From positions 1 through 64,000 of the forward strand of contig NZ_JAVAMB010000025.1 of assembly GCF_030730925.1 (NCBI RefSeq): a stretch of DNA of 64,000 bases, given 5' to 3'. The notes under the pieces were generated by a model, which worked only from the letters and a program-made list of their open reading frames with translations, had not been told where the DNA came from and searched no databases. The stretch's first letter is position 1. Each line of letters begins with the position of its first letter. Made by a program: the position numbers and the translations under genes. This DNA is from Flavobacterium sp. DG2-3. GTDB lineage: Bacteria; Bacteroidota; Bacteroidia; Flavobacteriales; Flavobacteriaceae. Shown here piece by piece: positions 16,166 to 24,049 of this stretch.

Positions 16166-16300
16166 AACACATAGAGACATAGTTCTTTTTGATAGTGAAA
16201 AAGATAAAAGAAAGAAACTAGTTTCTAACACATAGTTCTCTGTGTTTTATTACAAGTGAAACACCTTTAGTAATTCCTAAAAGCTATGTCTCTATGTGTT
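16166..16300. repeat. Dispersed palindromic repeat, copy D (about 135 bp)
   Basis: The ends are ACACATAGAGACATAG (16167-16182) and CTATGTCTCTATGTGT (16284-16299). The compensating changes in the two arms (GAGAC / GTCTC) keep the hairpin intact, which suggests selection on structure or recent palindromic replication. The inner AACTTTGTCAAAG block of copies A and B is absent. Confidence 0.9.
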
Positions 16301-16350
16301 AAAATAATTTCAAAGTTTTAAAATACAGTACAAAAATTAAAATCATAAAA

Positions 16351-17217
16351 ATGCAAAATTTTAAAAAATACCTTTTATTATCTGCTGCCGCTTTGGCATT
16401 TGTTTCTTGTTCAAGCGATGACGATGCGCCAGCTGCAAACAATGTAACGTTAGAATTCAACAATACATTTAAAGATAAAACTATTGTTTTAGGCGATGCA
16501 GCTTCTGCTTCGGCAACGACAAATACTTCAGCAGCAGGACAGATTCATCATTTTTCTGAGGTGAAATATGTAATCAGTAATATTCGTCTAATAAAAGACG
16601 ACGGAAGCGAAGTGCCGTACAATGTAAATGATTTAGATAAAGGAGCAACGGTAATCGATCAGGCAAAAATGGCTTCTTTAAGCTATGTTTTAAGCAATGT
16701 GCCATCTGCAAATTACAAGCAGATTAAATTCGGTTTGGGAATCAAGACAGAGCAAAACACTTTGGATCAGACAAGATTTCCTAAATTTTACGCAGCAGCT
16801 GGAGCCAATGATACTGAAATGATGTGGGAATGGGGAACAGGATATCGTTTTACAAAAGTGGAAGGTTTTTACGATACCGATAATAAAGTAATGTCTATTC
16901 ATACCGGAAGTACGATAGCAGGAGCTGAAGGTGCTTATAAACAAGGCGTAAATGCTTATAGAGATGTTACTTTAAACTTAACTGTTAATGCTATTGTCGG
17001 GCAAAACGCTCCGAAAATCAAAATTAAAGCTGATTTCGACAAATTATTGAGCGGAAAAATCAACACTATAACATTATCGACAGGAGAAGGAGCAAACGAT
17101 AACGCAACTCCAAATGTTCATACAGCAGCTCAAATGGTAAAATTTGTGGATAATCTTGGAGGAAACGGAACAAGCGATATTTCAGGAATGTTTTCTGTGA
17201 CTAGCGTAGAAAACTAA
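16351..17217 (+). CDS. MbnP-family copper-binding lipoprotein
   Basis: A 288-residue lipoprotein (Cys20 in AFVSCSS). It matches the MbnP/CorA-MopE-like fold: VTLEFNNTF start, HFSEVKYVISNIRLI, FGLGIKTEQNTLDQTRFP, and the hallmark MMWEWGTGYRFTKVEG with Trp159 and Trp161, then DVTLNLTVNAIVG and a late VHTAAQM. In methanotroph MbnP and MopE/CorA a Trp of this region is oxidised to kynurenine and takes part in copper binding, through the partner di-haem enzyme MbnH. An MbnH-like gene follows at 17564. Which Trp is modified here is not known. It is likely a surface or periplasmic Cu(I)-binding partner of the receptor. Confidence 0.88.
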   Translation: MQNFKKYLLLSAAALAFVSCSSDDDAPAANNVTLEFNNTFKDKTIVLGDAASASATTNTSAAGQIHHFSEVKYVISNIRLIKDDGSEVPYNVNDLDKGATVIDQAKMASLSYVLSNVPSANYKQIKFGLGIKTEQNTLDQTRFPKFYAAAGANDTEMMWEWGTGYRFTKVEGFYDTDNKVMSIHTGSTIAGAEGAYKQGVNAYRDVTLNLTVNAIVGQNAPKIKIKADFDKLLSGKINTITLSTGEGANDNATPNVHTAAQMVKFVDNLGGNGTSDISGMFSVTSVEN

Positions 17218-17261
17218 ATTAAACTGATTGAGATTATAATTGTTATAGGTATTAAAAATGA

Positions 17262-17392
17262 ATTGCCTCCATCTTTAGATGGAGGTGTATGAATTGGCAA
17301 AAAAGAGCCTTTAGCCTAAATGCAATAGTTTGGCTAAAGCCTAGCTTATTTGCTATTTCAAAAAATCCCCTAGTTAAAACTAGGGGCTATGG
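17262..17392. repeat. REP-like element with CCTCCA...TGGAGG and TTTAGCC palindromes
   Basis: ATTGCCTCCATCTTTAGATGGAGG forms a stem, followed by TTTAGCC / GGCTAAA and CCCCTAG / CTAGGGG stems. A related copy is nested at 40465-40555. The rest of the 346-bp gap to 17563 shows no gene; a GTG-started in-frame extension of the next gene (from 17516) is rejected. Confidence 0.8.
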
Positions 17393-17563
17393 AAAAAAAA
17401 CTTTAGCAACTTATCTTAATCAATATAGATTCAGCAAATCAAATCAAATTTGATCTGCTGAAATCTTCATAAATCTGCGTGAAACTTTTTAATCTGCAGG
17501 TTTAAAAAATCTATTGTGAGCCGTCTGAATTTTAAAGACGGCTCTATTTTAAATTCATTACAA

Positions 17564-18583
17564 ATGAAAAAAATATTTGGCTTCATAATAATTATATCCG
17601 TCTTCGCTTCTTGTAACAGCGACGATTCGGATATGATTTCTTATGATAATCCTGAGCTTTCATTGCAAATTCCCGCTGATTTTCCAGAAGTAAATCCTTA
17701 TGTGAGTTTAAATAAACCCACAAAATATGGTGCCGAATTGGGCGAAAAACTTTTCTCAGACAAAAGATTTAGTGCCGATAATACAATTTCGTGCTCAAGC
17801 TGTCATATTCAGGCGAGTGCTTTTGCCGATCATAATCCAAGAGCTATTGGAATCGAAGGAAGAATCGGACTTCGAAATGCACCTCCAATTCAAAATCTGA
17901 TGTTTTTGAAGTTTTTTAATTGGGATGGAAGCAGATTGCAGTTAGAAACGCAGCCACTAGTTCCGATTATTACGCATGAAGAAATGGATTCTTCTATTTT
18001 GGAAGTTATCGGTAAAATTAAAGATGACGCTTCTTATAATGATTTGTTTAGAAAAGCATTTGGAGATCAGGAAATTACTGCGGATCGGATTTACCAGAGT
18101 ATTGCGCAGTTTGAATATACTTTAATTTCTGCCAATAGTAAATATGATAAAGTAAAACGCAAAGAAGGCCAGTCGTTTACAGAAAGTGAAGAGGCTGGTT
18201 ATGCTACTTTTCAGCAGAAATGCGCCAGCTGTCATAGCACCGAATTATTTACCGACCAAAGTTTCAGAAATATTGGTTTTCCATTGAATACAGATTCTAA
18301 TGAAGCTGGACGCGGAAGAGTTACAGGAATCCCAGCCGATTTTATGAGTTTCAGGGTTCCGAGTTTGAGAAACATAGAATATACAGCACCTTACGGAAGT
18401 TTTGGCCAATTTTCAACATTAAAATCGGTTTTGGATTATTTTGATAAGGGTGTTTTAGAAGCTGATAATCTGGATCCTATTTTTAAGAATAATGGGAATA
18501 GAATTCCGCTTACCGAAGAGGAAAAAGAGAATCTTATTGCATTTATGAAAACGCTGAGCGATCAAGAATTTATTGGGAATTAG
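17564..18583 (+). CDS. MbnH-like di-haem cytochrome c peroxidase family lipoprotein
   Basis: A 339-residue protein started at the ATG at 17564, which gives the signal KKIFGFIIIISVFASC (lipid Cys17). There are two CxxCH haem sites: Cys77-Ser-Ser-Cys80-His81 and Cys220-Ala-Ser-Cys223-His224. The fold is that of bacterial cytochrome c peroxidase/MauG/MbnH enzymes (GEKLFSDKRFS, SFRVPSLRNIEYTAPYGSFG). MbnH oxidises a Trp of MbnP to kynurenine; the placement right after an MbnP gene suggests the same role, rather than simple peroxide removal. It is the last gene of the copper locus. Cytochrome c maturation factors must be encoded elsewhere. Confidence 0.9.
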   Translation: MKKIFGFIIIISVFASCNSDDSDMISYDNPELSLQIPADFPEVNPYVSLNKPTKYGAELGEKLFSDKRFSADNTISCSSCHIQASAFADHNPRAIGIEGRIGLRNAPPIQNLMFLKFFNWDGSRLQLETQPLVPIITHEEMDSSILEVIGKIKDDASYNDLFRKAFGDQEITADRIYQSIAQFEYTLISANSKYDKVKRKEGQSFTESEEAGYATFQQKCASCHSTELFTDQSFRNIGFPLNTDSNEAGRGRVTGIPADFMSFRVPSLRNIEYTAPYGSFGQFSTLKSVLDYFDKGVLEADNLDPIFKNNGNRIPLTEEEKENLIAFMKTLSDQEFIGN

Positions 18584-18676
18584 TCAGTTGGTTTATTGTT
18601 TATTGTTTATTGTTTATTGTTTTGGAATTATCATTCAAGTGTCACGTTTAAGAAGGAAATTATTTAGATCACATAC

Positions 18677-18797
18677 AAGAATCCAGAGGATTCAAATATT
18701 TATAGAATGTATGTTGGACCGTGGTATGACCCCGAAGGGGTCAAATATCATCGGCGTTAATTATGTTCTATAAATATTTGAATCCTCTGGATTCTTT
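18677..18797. repeat. Long palindromic repeat, copy 1 (about 120 bp)
   Basis: AAGAATCCAGAGGATTC...AAATATTTATAGAA is mirrored by TTCTATAAATATTTGAATCC...GGATTCTT, with an inner GACCCCGAAGGGGTC stem at 18728-18742. Just upstream (about 18590-18622) is a 7-bp TTTATTG microsatellite of four units. The whole gap 18584-19544 contains no supported gene. Confidence 0.9.
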
Positions 18798-18891
18798 TGC
18801 TTTAACATATAAAAAAGGGATTTTTATTTATTCGTTTTTACACGCGCTTTCGCGAAAGAGCGACAATGAATTTGATTCTAAGTTCATATCT

Positions 18892-19016
18892 AAGAATCCG
18901 GAGGATTCAAATATTTATAGAAAATTTATGCTGTAGCGTGAGTATGACCCCTTCAGGGTCAAATATCAGCGGTGTTAATTATGTTCTATAAATATTTGAA
19001 TCCTCTGGATTCTTTT
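18892..19016. repeat. Long palindromic repeat, copy 2 (about 125 bp)
   Basis: Same design as the copy at 18677. The inner stem is GACCCCTTCAGGGTC (18946-18960), in which the loop is inverted relative to copy 1. A CTTTCGCGAAAG palindrome lies shortly before it (18847-18858) and another after it (19066-19077). Confidence 0.9.
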
Positions 19017-19175
19017 GCTTTGATATGTAGAAAAAACGGATTTCATTTATTTGTTTTTATACGTGCTTTCGCGAAAGAACGAAAAAGAATTTATAGGGAA
19101 ATAGGCTGTTGTTTGTTGTTTTGGAATTATCATTCAAGTTACCTTGAGAAAGGAAATAATTTTTAGATTCACATT

Positions 19176-19300
19176 AAAAGAATCCGAAGGATTCAAATGT
19201 TTATAGCATAAAATTTTCAACGTAGACATGTGACCCTGAAGGGGTCATACCCACGGTCCAGCATAAATTCTATAAATATTTGAATCCTTCGGATTCTTTT
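19176..19300. repeat. Long palindromic repeat, copy 3 (about 125 bp)
   Basis: AGAATCCGAAGGATTC...ATTTATA is mirrored by TATAAATATTTGAATCCTTCGGATTCT, with inner GACCCTGAAGGGGTC at 19232-19246. The GAAGG/CCTTC change is compensated in the two outer arms. A third CTTTCGCGAAAG lies at 19345-19356. Confidence 0.9.
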
Positions 19301-19544
19301 ACTTGTAAAAAAAATTGAATTTCTGGCATCTGTTTCTATCTGCACTTTCGCGAAAGCAAACCCGTTTCAATTTGAAAATACTTGATTTTACTAGTATTCC
19401 CATTTTTTTTAGAATAAAATGAGAAATGTTTATAATATGTTGATAAATAATACGTTCCCGACAGTGTTAAATTCTGATTTCGATAGATTAAATGTTTTAA
19501 ATTTAGTAACTGAATGATAGTTAATTATTTAAAAGTATTTGAAT

Positions 19545-19790
19545 ATGGAAAGAGCTATAAAATTACAGGTTCGTAAGGAACTTGATGGAAAACAAGAAGT
19601 AAATATAATTAAGCTGAAAGGCAGTTTGATAACTAAAGGCTACACAGAAATTATTCATATTAGTGATAAGGACGATGAATTTTACATTAATTCATTTGCC
19701 ACCACAACTGCTAGCAATGAAGTGAAAGAATTTATTTTGGATTTTATAAACAAAGAAAATTTAAGCAATACAATTAGCGTTCTTGCTTAA
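19545..19790 (+). CDS. Small hypothetical protein
   Basis: An 81-residue protein from the ATG at 19545 (a TTG two codons earlier, at 19539, is also possible). It is a soluble, charged alpha/beta protein: RAIKLQVRKELDGKQEVNIIKLKGSLITKGY, then EIIHISDKDDEFYINSFATT and an amphipathic C-terminal helix VKEFILDFINKENLS. There is no signal peptide, membrane segment or recognised motif. It is isolated, with a TAAATTTAG -7-like element about 45 bp upstream. Confidence 0.6.
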   Translation: MERAIKLQVRKELDGKQEVNIIKLKGSLITKGYTEIIHISDKDDEFYINSFATTTASNEVKEFILDFINKENLSNTISVLA

Positions 19791-19838
19791 TAATGTAGAA
19801 CAGCATAATTGCATTGCTTAATGTTATTTTTTGTTAGT

Positions 19839-20039
19839 TTACACTGCACTTGTAAAACTTGTACTTTGATCCAGATAAAGAGGCTCTTTTGGCAGATCTT
19901 CTGGTTTCTCGTCCCAATCTCCCCAATCTCCTACATAAGTTTTACGAAAGATTAATTCGTTATTATCGCCATTACAAACCAAAGTTCGGTCTGTACAGGT
20001 TTTGGTGTTTGGACTGAAATTAATTTGTAAATTTTCCAT
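19839..20039 (-). CDS. Small hypothetical acidic protein
   Basis: A 66-residue ORF with Cys at two places (TKTCTDRTLVCNGD) and an acidic, aromatic VGDWGDWDEKPEDLP stretch. There is no signal peptide or known family. It is convergent with the small gene at 19545-19790 and stands behind an AT-rich leader. The composition is plausible for a real short protein, but only the ORF itself supports it. Confidence 0.45.
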   Translation of the reverse strand: MENLQINFSPNTKTCTDRTLVCNGDNNELIFRKTYVGDWGDWDEKPEDLPKEPLYLDQSTSFTSAV

Positions 20040-20165
20040 GACGTGATAATTTAATTGTTTTATGAGATTATAAAATTAGAAATATCGTCTTGGACTTTGT
20101 TATAAAATAATATTAAATTATTGTTTAATTTTAATGTATGAGTCTGAAATATAGAGTGATATAAA

Positions 20166-20196
20166 AAAAAGCTAAACCGGATTTGTTTAGCTTTTT
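20166..20196. terminator. Terminator of the FAD monooxygenase gene
   Basis: AAAAAGCTAAAC / GTTTAGCTTTTT arms flank a 7-base loop, with A and T tracts on the two sides, so it can act in both directions. It lies just past the stop codon at 20200 on the minus strand. Confidence 0.85.
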
Positions 20197-20199
20197 GTA

Positions 20200-21606
20200 T
20201 TATTTCTTACATCTTCCACGTGGTTCATCGCCTTCGCGAAGTATAATTTCAGAGTGTAAAAATTGCGCGGCATCGGCAGAGCCTTTTACTTTTTCTGCAC
20301 TGCGTTCGAGCATTTCGGCTTCAAATTCTTTTAAAACACTTTTTCGAAGTCCGTTTTTTCTCCATTGCGACTTTGCATTGCAACATTTGGTAATTTTTTT
20401 AGCCAATTTTAAAGCGTCTAACAAAGCTTGATTGGCGCCTTGTCCCTTAAACGGGCTCATCGGGTGCGCGGCATCGCCAATTAAAGTACTGTTTTTATTT
20501 TTTTCTAATAATTCGGAACTAAGCAGTTCGCGGTCATAAACAGGATATCCAGAAATTAAACTTGATTGTGTAGCCTCTAAAATCTGCGGAATAGGAGCGT
20601 GCCATTGCGTTCTGCGAATCGCTTCTTCTTTAAGAGCTTCAGGTCCTTTTGCACTTAGTTCTTTGGCTTCTTCTTCTGACATTGGAAAACTCAATTGCCA
20701 CATGACAGAATCGGCAGTGTAAGGCATAATATAAATGCGTTCATTGCCATTGGCTGTCTGAAAAACGGTTGCCGAATCTAATAACGGACTCGAAACATCT
20801 TCAAGCGAACTTAGTGGACAAATTCCCAATATTACAATACACTCCAAATAACGGAGCGGAGTTGCATCTTCGCCAATTATTAGTTTTCGCACTGCACTTC
20901 GAATACCGTCAGCACCCACAACAAGATCGGCTTTAGCTTTTTTAAATTCTCCATTTACCTGAAAATTCAATTCAACACCATCTTTACTTTCTTGAAAATC
21001 TATCAATTGATATCCCCAATTAATGGTCTTTTCGCCAAGCTGTTCGAGTAAAGCCAACCGAAGCGACTGCCTTGCGATGTGGATATTGGTTCGTTTTATA
21101 GGTGTTTTAATTTTAGTTTCCAGCCATTTTCGAGTTCCCCATTCGCCTAAAACTTTTCCTTCTGTATTGTGAACAATATGTTTTGTCGAAATAACTCCGT
21201 CTAAAGAAGTAATTCCTAAGCCTTTCATGGCTTTGCTGGCTTGTTGGAGCGTAAGTCCGTAGCCTTGAGATCTGGCGTCAAAGTTACTGTCTCTTTCGTA
21301 AATGGTATAAGGAATTCCGCGGTGCAGACAGGCGACAGCCAAAGCAACGCCTCCAATACCGGCACCAATTATAGCAACATGTGGAAAATCGGTATTAACT
21401 GGTGTAAAATGATCGGATTGAATTAATCCAGAACCAGAACAGTTAGTGCATAAATGTAGATGAGCTTTAGGTTTAACAGGAGGAGAATCGGTGCTTTTTG
21501 TTCTCTCATATTCAGCCAATTCTGCCTTATAAATGCGTTGTGCCTTCTTAGTGAGCCCACGATTTATTTTGCCCTGTCCTTGGCATTCCTGACATATAAT
21601 CCACAT
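20200..21606 (-). CDS. FAD-dependent monooxygenase with an N-terminal CxxCxGxG zinc-finger-like region
   Basis: A 468-residue protein. Residues 1-62 carry two DnaJ-type repeats, CQECQGQG near residue 5 and CTNCSGSG near residue 53, separated by a charged helix; together they could bind one zinc. Residues 75 onward are a PHBH-fold monooxygenase: HVAIIGAGIGGVALA for ADP binding, YERDSNFDARSQGYGL, VVGADGIRSAVR, and LIGDAAHPMSPFKGQGANQALLDA for the flavin. It would hydroxylate or degrade a small aromatic or related ring compound with NAD(P)H and O2. It lies 148 bp downstream of the hydrolase operon 21755-23801. The finger-enzyme fusion is unusual. Confidence 0.87.
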   Translation of the reverse strand: MWIICQECQGQGKINRGLTKKAQRIYKAELAEYERTKSTDSPPVKPKAHLHLCTNCSGSGLIQSDHFTPVNTDFPHVAIIGAGIGGVALAVACLHRGIPYTIYERDSNFDARSQGYGLTLQQASKAMKGLGITSLDGVISTKHIVHNTEGKVLGEWGTRKWLETKIKTPIKRTNIHIARQSLRLALLEQLGEKTINWGYQLIDFQESKDGVELNFQVNGEFKKAKADLVVGADGIRSAVRKLIIGEDATPLRYLECIVILGICPLSSLEDVSSPLLDSATVFQTANGNERIYIMPYTADSVMWQLSFPMSEEEAKELSAKGPEALKEEAIRRTQWHAPIPQILEATQSSLISGYPVYDRELLSSELLEKNKNSTLIGDAAHPMSPFKGQGANQALLDALKLAKKITKCCNAKSQWRKNGLRKSVLKEFEAEMLERSAEKVKGSADAAQFLHSEIILREGDEPRGRCKK

Positions 21607-21754
21607 ATTCTGTTGTATAGCTTACTTTAGTATGAAGTTGCAAAGTTACATCAACTATTGTATTTAAACTACTGATTTTCAAAACTGGAATATATTCAAT
21701 ATAAGAATTTTAATATTTTGAAAATCAGTCAGTTGTATTTATTGGTTTGCTTTT

Positions 21755-22606
21755 TTAGTTTGATTCTATAAAGTTGTCAATATAACGGGCAATCATATCA
21801 GGATATTGGTGCTGCGGGCCATGTCCTGTCTGAGCAATCGTGATAAGTGTTGCGGTTGGCAATTTTTGGTTGAGCTCGAACCAGTTTTCTGGAGGAAAGC
21901 AAACTTCATGATTAGCAGAAATAATTAAGATTGGAACATTGGTCTTCATTAATTTTTCTCTAGTATTATAAGGATCATTTATATAATCGTCATGAGATTT
22001 ACTGTAATATTCCCAAAGTTCTGGTCTTACTTTTGGATCTTTATTTTCTCTTTCCTGTATTCTTTTATGACTTTCTACCGCTGCATTTCGGCTTATTTCA
22101 GAAGTTGGCTCAAAGAATAATATAGTTTCATGTTCGAGCGTGTAATCTGGAATATAGGCTGTTTTAATAAAAATTTCTTCTAGGTTATGATTTACTTTTC
22201 CTGGAGGTTTGGTTCCAATTAAAATGGTGTGCGTAATTCGGTTCGGAAATTCAGTTGTTATTACTTGTGCTGCCCAGCCGCCTAACGACCATCCGCCTAG
22301 TATAAATTTGTCAATTTTTAAAGCATCGGCCAGATCAATAGCATCTTTTCCAAAACCTAAAATCGTTTCATGCGGTGTACCAGTCGAAGAAGCAAGTCCT
22401 TTATGATTAAAAGTGATCACTCTGTATTTTTTTGCCAATGCATCCAAAAATGCGGGATCCCAATCGTCTAGATTCCCTCGAAACCTATTGCAGAGAATAA
22501 TGGGTAATCCTTCGCCAATTGAGCGATACGCTATTTTATAATCTTGAACAGTGGCAAATTTAGTTTCTGACTGGCTTGCCTTACTTAAAGTTTTTTCTTT
22601 TTCCAT
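21755..22606 (-). CDS. Alpha/beta hydrolase
   Basis: A 283-residue hydrolase with G-W-S-L-G nucleophile elbow (LGGWSLGGWAAQ), an oxyanion strand IILCNRFRGNLDDWDP and a catalytic His in TGHGPQHQYPDMIARYIDNF. It is a close paralogue of the hydrolase at 41713-42549: both share YRSxGxG, NRFRGxLDxWDP, SSTG and TGHGPQHQYP. The substrate is unknown. It is the third gene of a unit with 23184-23801 and 22651-23181 (gap of 44 bp), driven from the sigma54-type promoter at 23834-23848. Confidence 0.9.
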   Translation of the reverse strand: MEKEKTLSKASQSETKFATVQDYKIAYRSIGEGLPIILCNRFRGNLDDWDPAFLDALAKKYRVITFNHKGLASSTGTPHETILGFGKDAIDLADALKIDKFILGGWSLGGWAAQVITTEFPNRITHTILIGTKPPGKVNHNLEEIFIKTAYIPDYTLEHETILFFEPTSEISRNAAVESHKRIQERENKDPKVRPELWEYYSKSHDDYINDPYNTREKLMKTNVPILIISANHEVCFPPENWFELNQKLPTATLITIAQTGHGPQHQYPDMIARYIDNFIESN

Positions 22607-22650
22607 TGTAATAAAGTTAATATTGATTTATTTGTTTTGAATAGTCTTAT

Positions 22651-23181
22651 CTAATTCCAAATTCCCGATAAAGCTTTTTCTTGGATATTTTTTGCAAAGA
22701 ATGGAGTCTCTTCTTTATTGTGTTCTTCCAAATTGTTTTTCATAGTAATTCGAATGGGTTCAAAATCTGAAACCCCTGCATTTTGAAGTGATTTTATAAA
22801 ATGTTCCGTAAGCGAGATCACGACGTGATTGGAAAGTTCACATGAAGAATCGGATAGTTTTTTTACTTTCAATTCCCATTTTACATATAAAGTAGTATTT
22901 CCTAAAGCAGAAAAAGAATCCGAAACAGAGTTTACAGTGCAGTGATCTCTTTTAGAAATATCTTCTATATAATGCTGAATCAGCATGTTTCCTGCTATCT
23001 GTTCCCCATTTATAGATGTTCTTAAACCTTCTTCGGTCAACGAACTTCCCGCAGCAATATGAGAAGAAGAGCATTCCTGATATTCCTTATCTTTTAAAGT
23101 AAAAAGCCATTCGGTCAAATTAATATTCTCAAAAGGAGCATTAATTACAGCGGTTGTGATACTTTCTGTAAAAGATTCCAT
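22651..23181 (-). CDS. Hypothetical protein in the hydrolase operon
   Basis: A 176-residue soluble protein with no signal peptide. It begins FTESITTAVINAPFENINLTEWLFTLKDKEYQ, then alternates beta-rich stretches (TTLYVKWELKVKKLSDSSCELSNHVVISL) and a C-terminal helix. The layout is reminiscent of the SRPBCC/polyketide-cyclase helix-grip fold, but no diagnostic motif is seen. Its start is 2 bp from the stop of the isochorismatase-like gene, so the two are co-translated. Confidence 0.65.
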   Translation of the reverse strand: MESFTESITTAVINAPFENINLTEWLFTLKDKEYQECSSSHIAAGSSLTEEGLRTSINGEQIAGNMLIQHYIEDISKRDHCTVNSVSDSFSALGNTTLYVKWELKVKKLSDSSCELSNHVVISLTEHFIKSLQNAGVSDFEPIRITMKNNLEEHNKEETPFFAKNIQEKALSGIWN

Positions 23182-23183
23182 AA

Positions 23184-23801
23184 TTATGAATTGATATTTT
23201 TTATAAAATCTTCTGTAGTAGAAAGCACATGTCCATAATGAGGAAAATTAGTTTCGACTGTTGCTTTTATTTCTTCCCAGTTGAAAGCGCCAATTCCGTC
23301 TTTGATTAAGGTAACATGATAACCCAGCTCGACACCAAATCTTGATGTAGAATCGATACAGGTATTGGCTCTCATGCCTGCGAGAACAATTTGGTCGATA
23401 TTATGCTGACGCAAAAGAAAATCTAAATCGGTATTGGCAAAACCACTCGCTGTCCAATGATTTTGAGCAATAAGATCGCCTTCTTGCATACTAAGCTCTG
23501 GGTGAAATTCGGCTCCCCACGAATCTTTTTCAAATAGCGTAATGCTTTTGCTTCCTAAATGCGAAGGCGCCATAAATTTCCAGTTGAGATAATCCCTAAT
23601 TTGGGTATTCCGATGGGGTGCATAAATAATCTGGATTTTCTTTTCTCTTGCAGCAGTTAATAGCTTTTTGATGTTATTAACCACTCCATTTCCTTCCACG
23701 GTTTCCTTTGTAACCGAATATAATTTCCCGCCTTCAGAAAGAAAATCATTAAAAGGATCGATAATGACAATGGCGGTTTTTTGAAGTTGATACAAGCTCA
23801 T
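23184..23801 (-). CDS. Isochorismatase-family cysteine hydrolase
   Basis: A 205-residue hydrolase of the isochorismatase fold. The catalytic Asp is Asp15 in AIVIIDPFNDFLSEGGKLY, and the nucleophile Cys lies in LAGMRANTCIDSTSRFG, followed by HVTLIKDGIGAFNWEE. NHWTASGFANTDLDFLLRQ is the usual helix before it. The substrate is unknown. It is the first gene of a three-gene unit and has a sigma54-type promoter 34 nt upstream of the start codon. Confidence 0.9.
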   Translation of the reverse strand: MSLYQLQKTAIVIIDPFNDFLSEGGKLYSVTKETVEGNGVVNNIKKLLTAAREKKIQIIYAPHRNTQIRDYLNWKFMAPSHLGSKSITLFEKDSWGAEFHPELSMQEGDLIAQNHWTASGFANTDLDFLLRQHNIDQIVLAGMRANTCIDSTSRFGVELGYHVTLIKDGIGAFNWEEIKATVETNFPHYGHVLSTTEDFIKNINS

Positions 23802-23833
23802 AATTTCTAGTTTTTTAATTTAAGTCGTTGTAA

Positions 23834-23848
23834 ACTAATAATATGCCA
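23834..23848 (-). promoter_or_regulatory. Sigma54-type promoter of the 23184-23801 operon
   Basis: Minus-strand TGGCATATTATTAGT has -24 GG (23847-23846), ten bases and -12 GT. It is nearly identical to the promoter at 10174-10188 (TGGCATTTTATTAGC), and both drive an isochorismatase-fold hydrolase. The -12 G is 34 nt from the start codon. Confidence 0.65.
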
Positions 23849-23905
23849 TTTGCTTTCTAGTACAGTTTAGTTGCTGTTGCGTGAATTTTCAGAAAAGGAA
23901 AACTG

Positions 23906-23919
23906 CGATATTTAACTAA
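23906..23919. promoter_or_regulatory. Putative shared activator site between divergent genes
   Basis: CGATATTTAACTAA matches the consensus CGATATWTCGYTAA except at the central CG. Its first base is 59 bp from the -24 GG at 23847, and its last base is 84 bp from the plus-strand GG at 24003. A second half-site-like TTTCGAAATAT follows at 23920-23931. Confidence 0.5.
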
Positions 23920-24001
23920 TTTTCGAAATATGGTCAATTGATCTAGAGTGATTTATGCAGTTTTATTTTATAATTTTTGAAAAGGATTATATAATTAGGA
24001 A

Positions 24002-24016
24002 AGGCTGTATTTACGC
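24002..24016 (+). promoter_or_regulatory. Sigma54-like promoter of the small hydrophilic protein
   Basis: AGGCTGTATTTACGC gives GG (24003-24004), ten bases and GC (24015-24016). The flanks fit the consensus less well than on the minus strand. The -12 G is 35 nt before the ATG at 24050. Confidence 0.45.
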
Positions 24017-24049
24017 TAATTTTAATAATCATTTAAAAAGGAAAGAATT

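Noticed and set aside
17516..17563. GTG start for the MbnH-like protein at 17516.
   Set aside because: It would put 16 residues in front of a standard lipoprotein signal peptide.
18573..19166. Two short plus-strand ORFs within the palindrome cluster.
   Set aside because: They read through inverted repeats, have no recognisable protein features, and exist in repeats on both strands.
20070..20092. A CGATATTTCTAAT-like word upstream of the small gene 19839-20039.
   Set aside because: It lacks the central CG-T, lies only about 45 bp from the start codon and has no GG-N10-GC element beside it.
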